From Pseudomonas fluorescens (GTDB taxonomy: Bacteria; Pseudomonadota; Gammaproteobacteria; Pseudomonadales; Pseudomonadaceae), in contig NZ_OZ024668.1 in assembly GCF_902497775.2 (NCBI RefSeq), forward strand, positions 2,999,826 through 3,063,825: a stretch of DNA of 64,000 nt, written 5' to 3'. Position numbers and translations under genes: made by a program. Below the pieces are notes generated by a model. The model did no database searches and was not told the origin of the DNA. It saw only the letters and a list, made by a program, of their open reading frames with translations. Shown here one piece after another: positions 63,298 to 64,000 of this stretch. The first letter of the stretch is position 1. Every line of letters begins with the position of its first letter.

Positions 63298-64000
63298 ATG
63301 AACCGCTGTGACGTACTGATTATTGGCGCCGGCCCCACCGGGTTGGTGCTGGCGCTGTGGTTGAGCAAGCTGGGCATCAAGGTGCGGATCATCGACAAGA
63401 CTGCCGGCCCCGGCACCACCTCGCGAGCCCTCGCGGTGCAGGCGCGGACCCTGGAGCTGTATCGCCAGCTGGACCTGACCGAAGCGATCCTCGAGCAGGG
63501 GCACCGGGTGCCGGCGGCCAACCTGTGGGTCAAGGGCGAAACCGCGGCGCGGCTGCCGTTCAACAGCATTGGCGCCGACCTTACGCCCTACCCGTTCCTG
63601 CACATCTACCCGCAAGACCAGCACGAGCAGCTGTTGATCGAACGCCTGCAGCACTTTGGCGTTGAGGTTCAACGGCAAACCGAGCTGCTCGGTTTCAGCC
63701 AGGACGCCGACACTGTCACCGCCCGCCTGCGGCATGCCGACGGCGTCGAGGAAGTCTGCGAAGCTGACTACCTGGCCGGTTGCGACGGCGCCCGTTCGAC
63801 TGTGCGCAAGGTCCTGGGCATCGGCTTTCCCGGTGGTACCTATGAGCAGGTGTTCTATGTCGCCGATGTCGACGGTACGGGGCCGGCGTTCAATGGCGAA
63901 CTGCACGTGGACCTCGACGAAGCGGACTTTCTCGCCGTCTTCCCGCTGGCCGGCAGCGGCCGGGCGCGGTTGATCGGCACGGTGCGCGACGAGCGCGCCG
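63298..64000 (+). CDS. FAD-dependent aromatic monooxygenase, 5' part
   Basis: The first 234 residues are visible and the gene runs off the window. GAGGAG lies about eight bases before ATG 63298. The Rossmann motif GAGPTG (about 10-15) and the FAD-binding GCDGARSTVRK near 160 belong to the PheA/TetX/UbiH type of group A flavoprotein hydroxylases. The SRALAVQARTLELYRQL and YPFLHIYPQDQHEQLLIERL segments fit this group. It probably hydroxylates an aromatic or related small molecule with NAD(P)H and O2. It is divergent from the RES pair. Confidence 0.9.
   Translation, partial: MNRCDVLIIGAGPTGLVLALWLSKLGIKVRIIDKTAGPGTTSRALAVQARTLELYRQLDLTEAILEQGHRVPAANLWVKGETAARLPFNSIGADLTPYPFLHIYPQDQHEQLLIERLQHFGVEVQRQTELLGFSQDADTVTARLRHADGVEEVCEADYLAGCDGARSTVRKVLGIGFPGGTYEQVFYVADVDGTGPAFNGELHVDLDEADFLAVFPLAGSGRARLIGTVRDERA

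Overview
The window is GC-rich, densely coded DNA of a fluorescent Pseudomonas, most likely of the P. putida/P. mosselii side of the genus. I base this on the gene families (OprD porin, FecI/FecR/TonB-receptor sets, SfnR/SfnB sulfur genes, Fdo formate dehydrogenase with FdhE), on REP hairpins built around a core like GCGGGCTTGCCCCGCGA, and on codon use. No database search was possible, so every name rests on motifs, remembered family sequences and gene context.

Layout. 1-7.1 kb: the end of an OprD-type porin, then an iron-responsive block (ECF sigma factor, FecR-type regulator, STN-containing TonB receptor, MFS transporter) with two Fur-box-like sites, then an XRE-cupin regulator. 7.1-14.4 kb: a DASS anion transporter, small conserved genes, a truncated hemoglobin and a YbjQ protein, split by a nest of mobile elements. 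These are an ISL3-type IS with an in-frame stop, a ~755 bp non-autonomous element with long inverted arms carrying the same termini, an IS3-family IS inside it, and a 141 bp MITE. The ISL3-type element and its relatives sit in terminator T-tracts. 14.6-30.8 kb: a probable azapteridine/pyrazolotriazine cluster of the toxoflavin-pseudoiodinine type. It holds a ToxA-like methyltransferase with an MFS exporter, and a six-gene operon (methyltransferase, VOC fusion protein, cysteine-free SUMF1-fold protein, GTP cyclohydrolase II, WD40 protein, methyltransferase). A SufR-like [Fe-S] regulator and a nitroreductase are divergent to it, and an RND pump operon led by a DUF2165 membrane protein follows.

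30.9-39.2 kb: an EamA exporter, an NCS1 permease, then a lower-GC insert with an MFS transporter, a stand-alone A-T-TE NRPS whose specificity residues read as threonine, an IS5-type relic, and a molbindin. 39.2-55.6 kb: a sulfur-scavenging region with a SfnB-type flavoprotein and the sigma-54 activator SfnR. A ten-gene minus-strand operon follows: TonB receptor, peptide-type ABC importer, two DszC/SfnB-type flavoproteins, a DszA-type LLM monooxygenase, an aldo-keto reductase and an MFS protein. It looks like a complete uptake-and-desulfurisation route. 55.9-61.5 kb: the formate dehydrogenase operon fdoGHI-fdhE, with cysteine where many homologues have selenocysteine. 61.6-64 kb: a small coiled protein, a RES-domain toxin with an unusual antitoxin-like partner, and the start of an FAD monooxygenase cut by the window edge.

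The most interesting system is the 16-24.6 kb cluster with its exporters and paired CAAATTTG operators. Next are the threonine A-T-TE synthetase and the terminator-targeting ISL3/MITE family.
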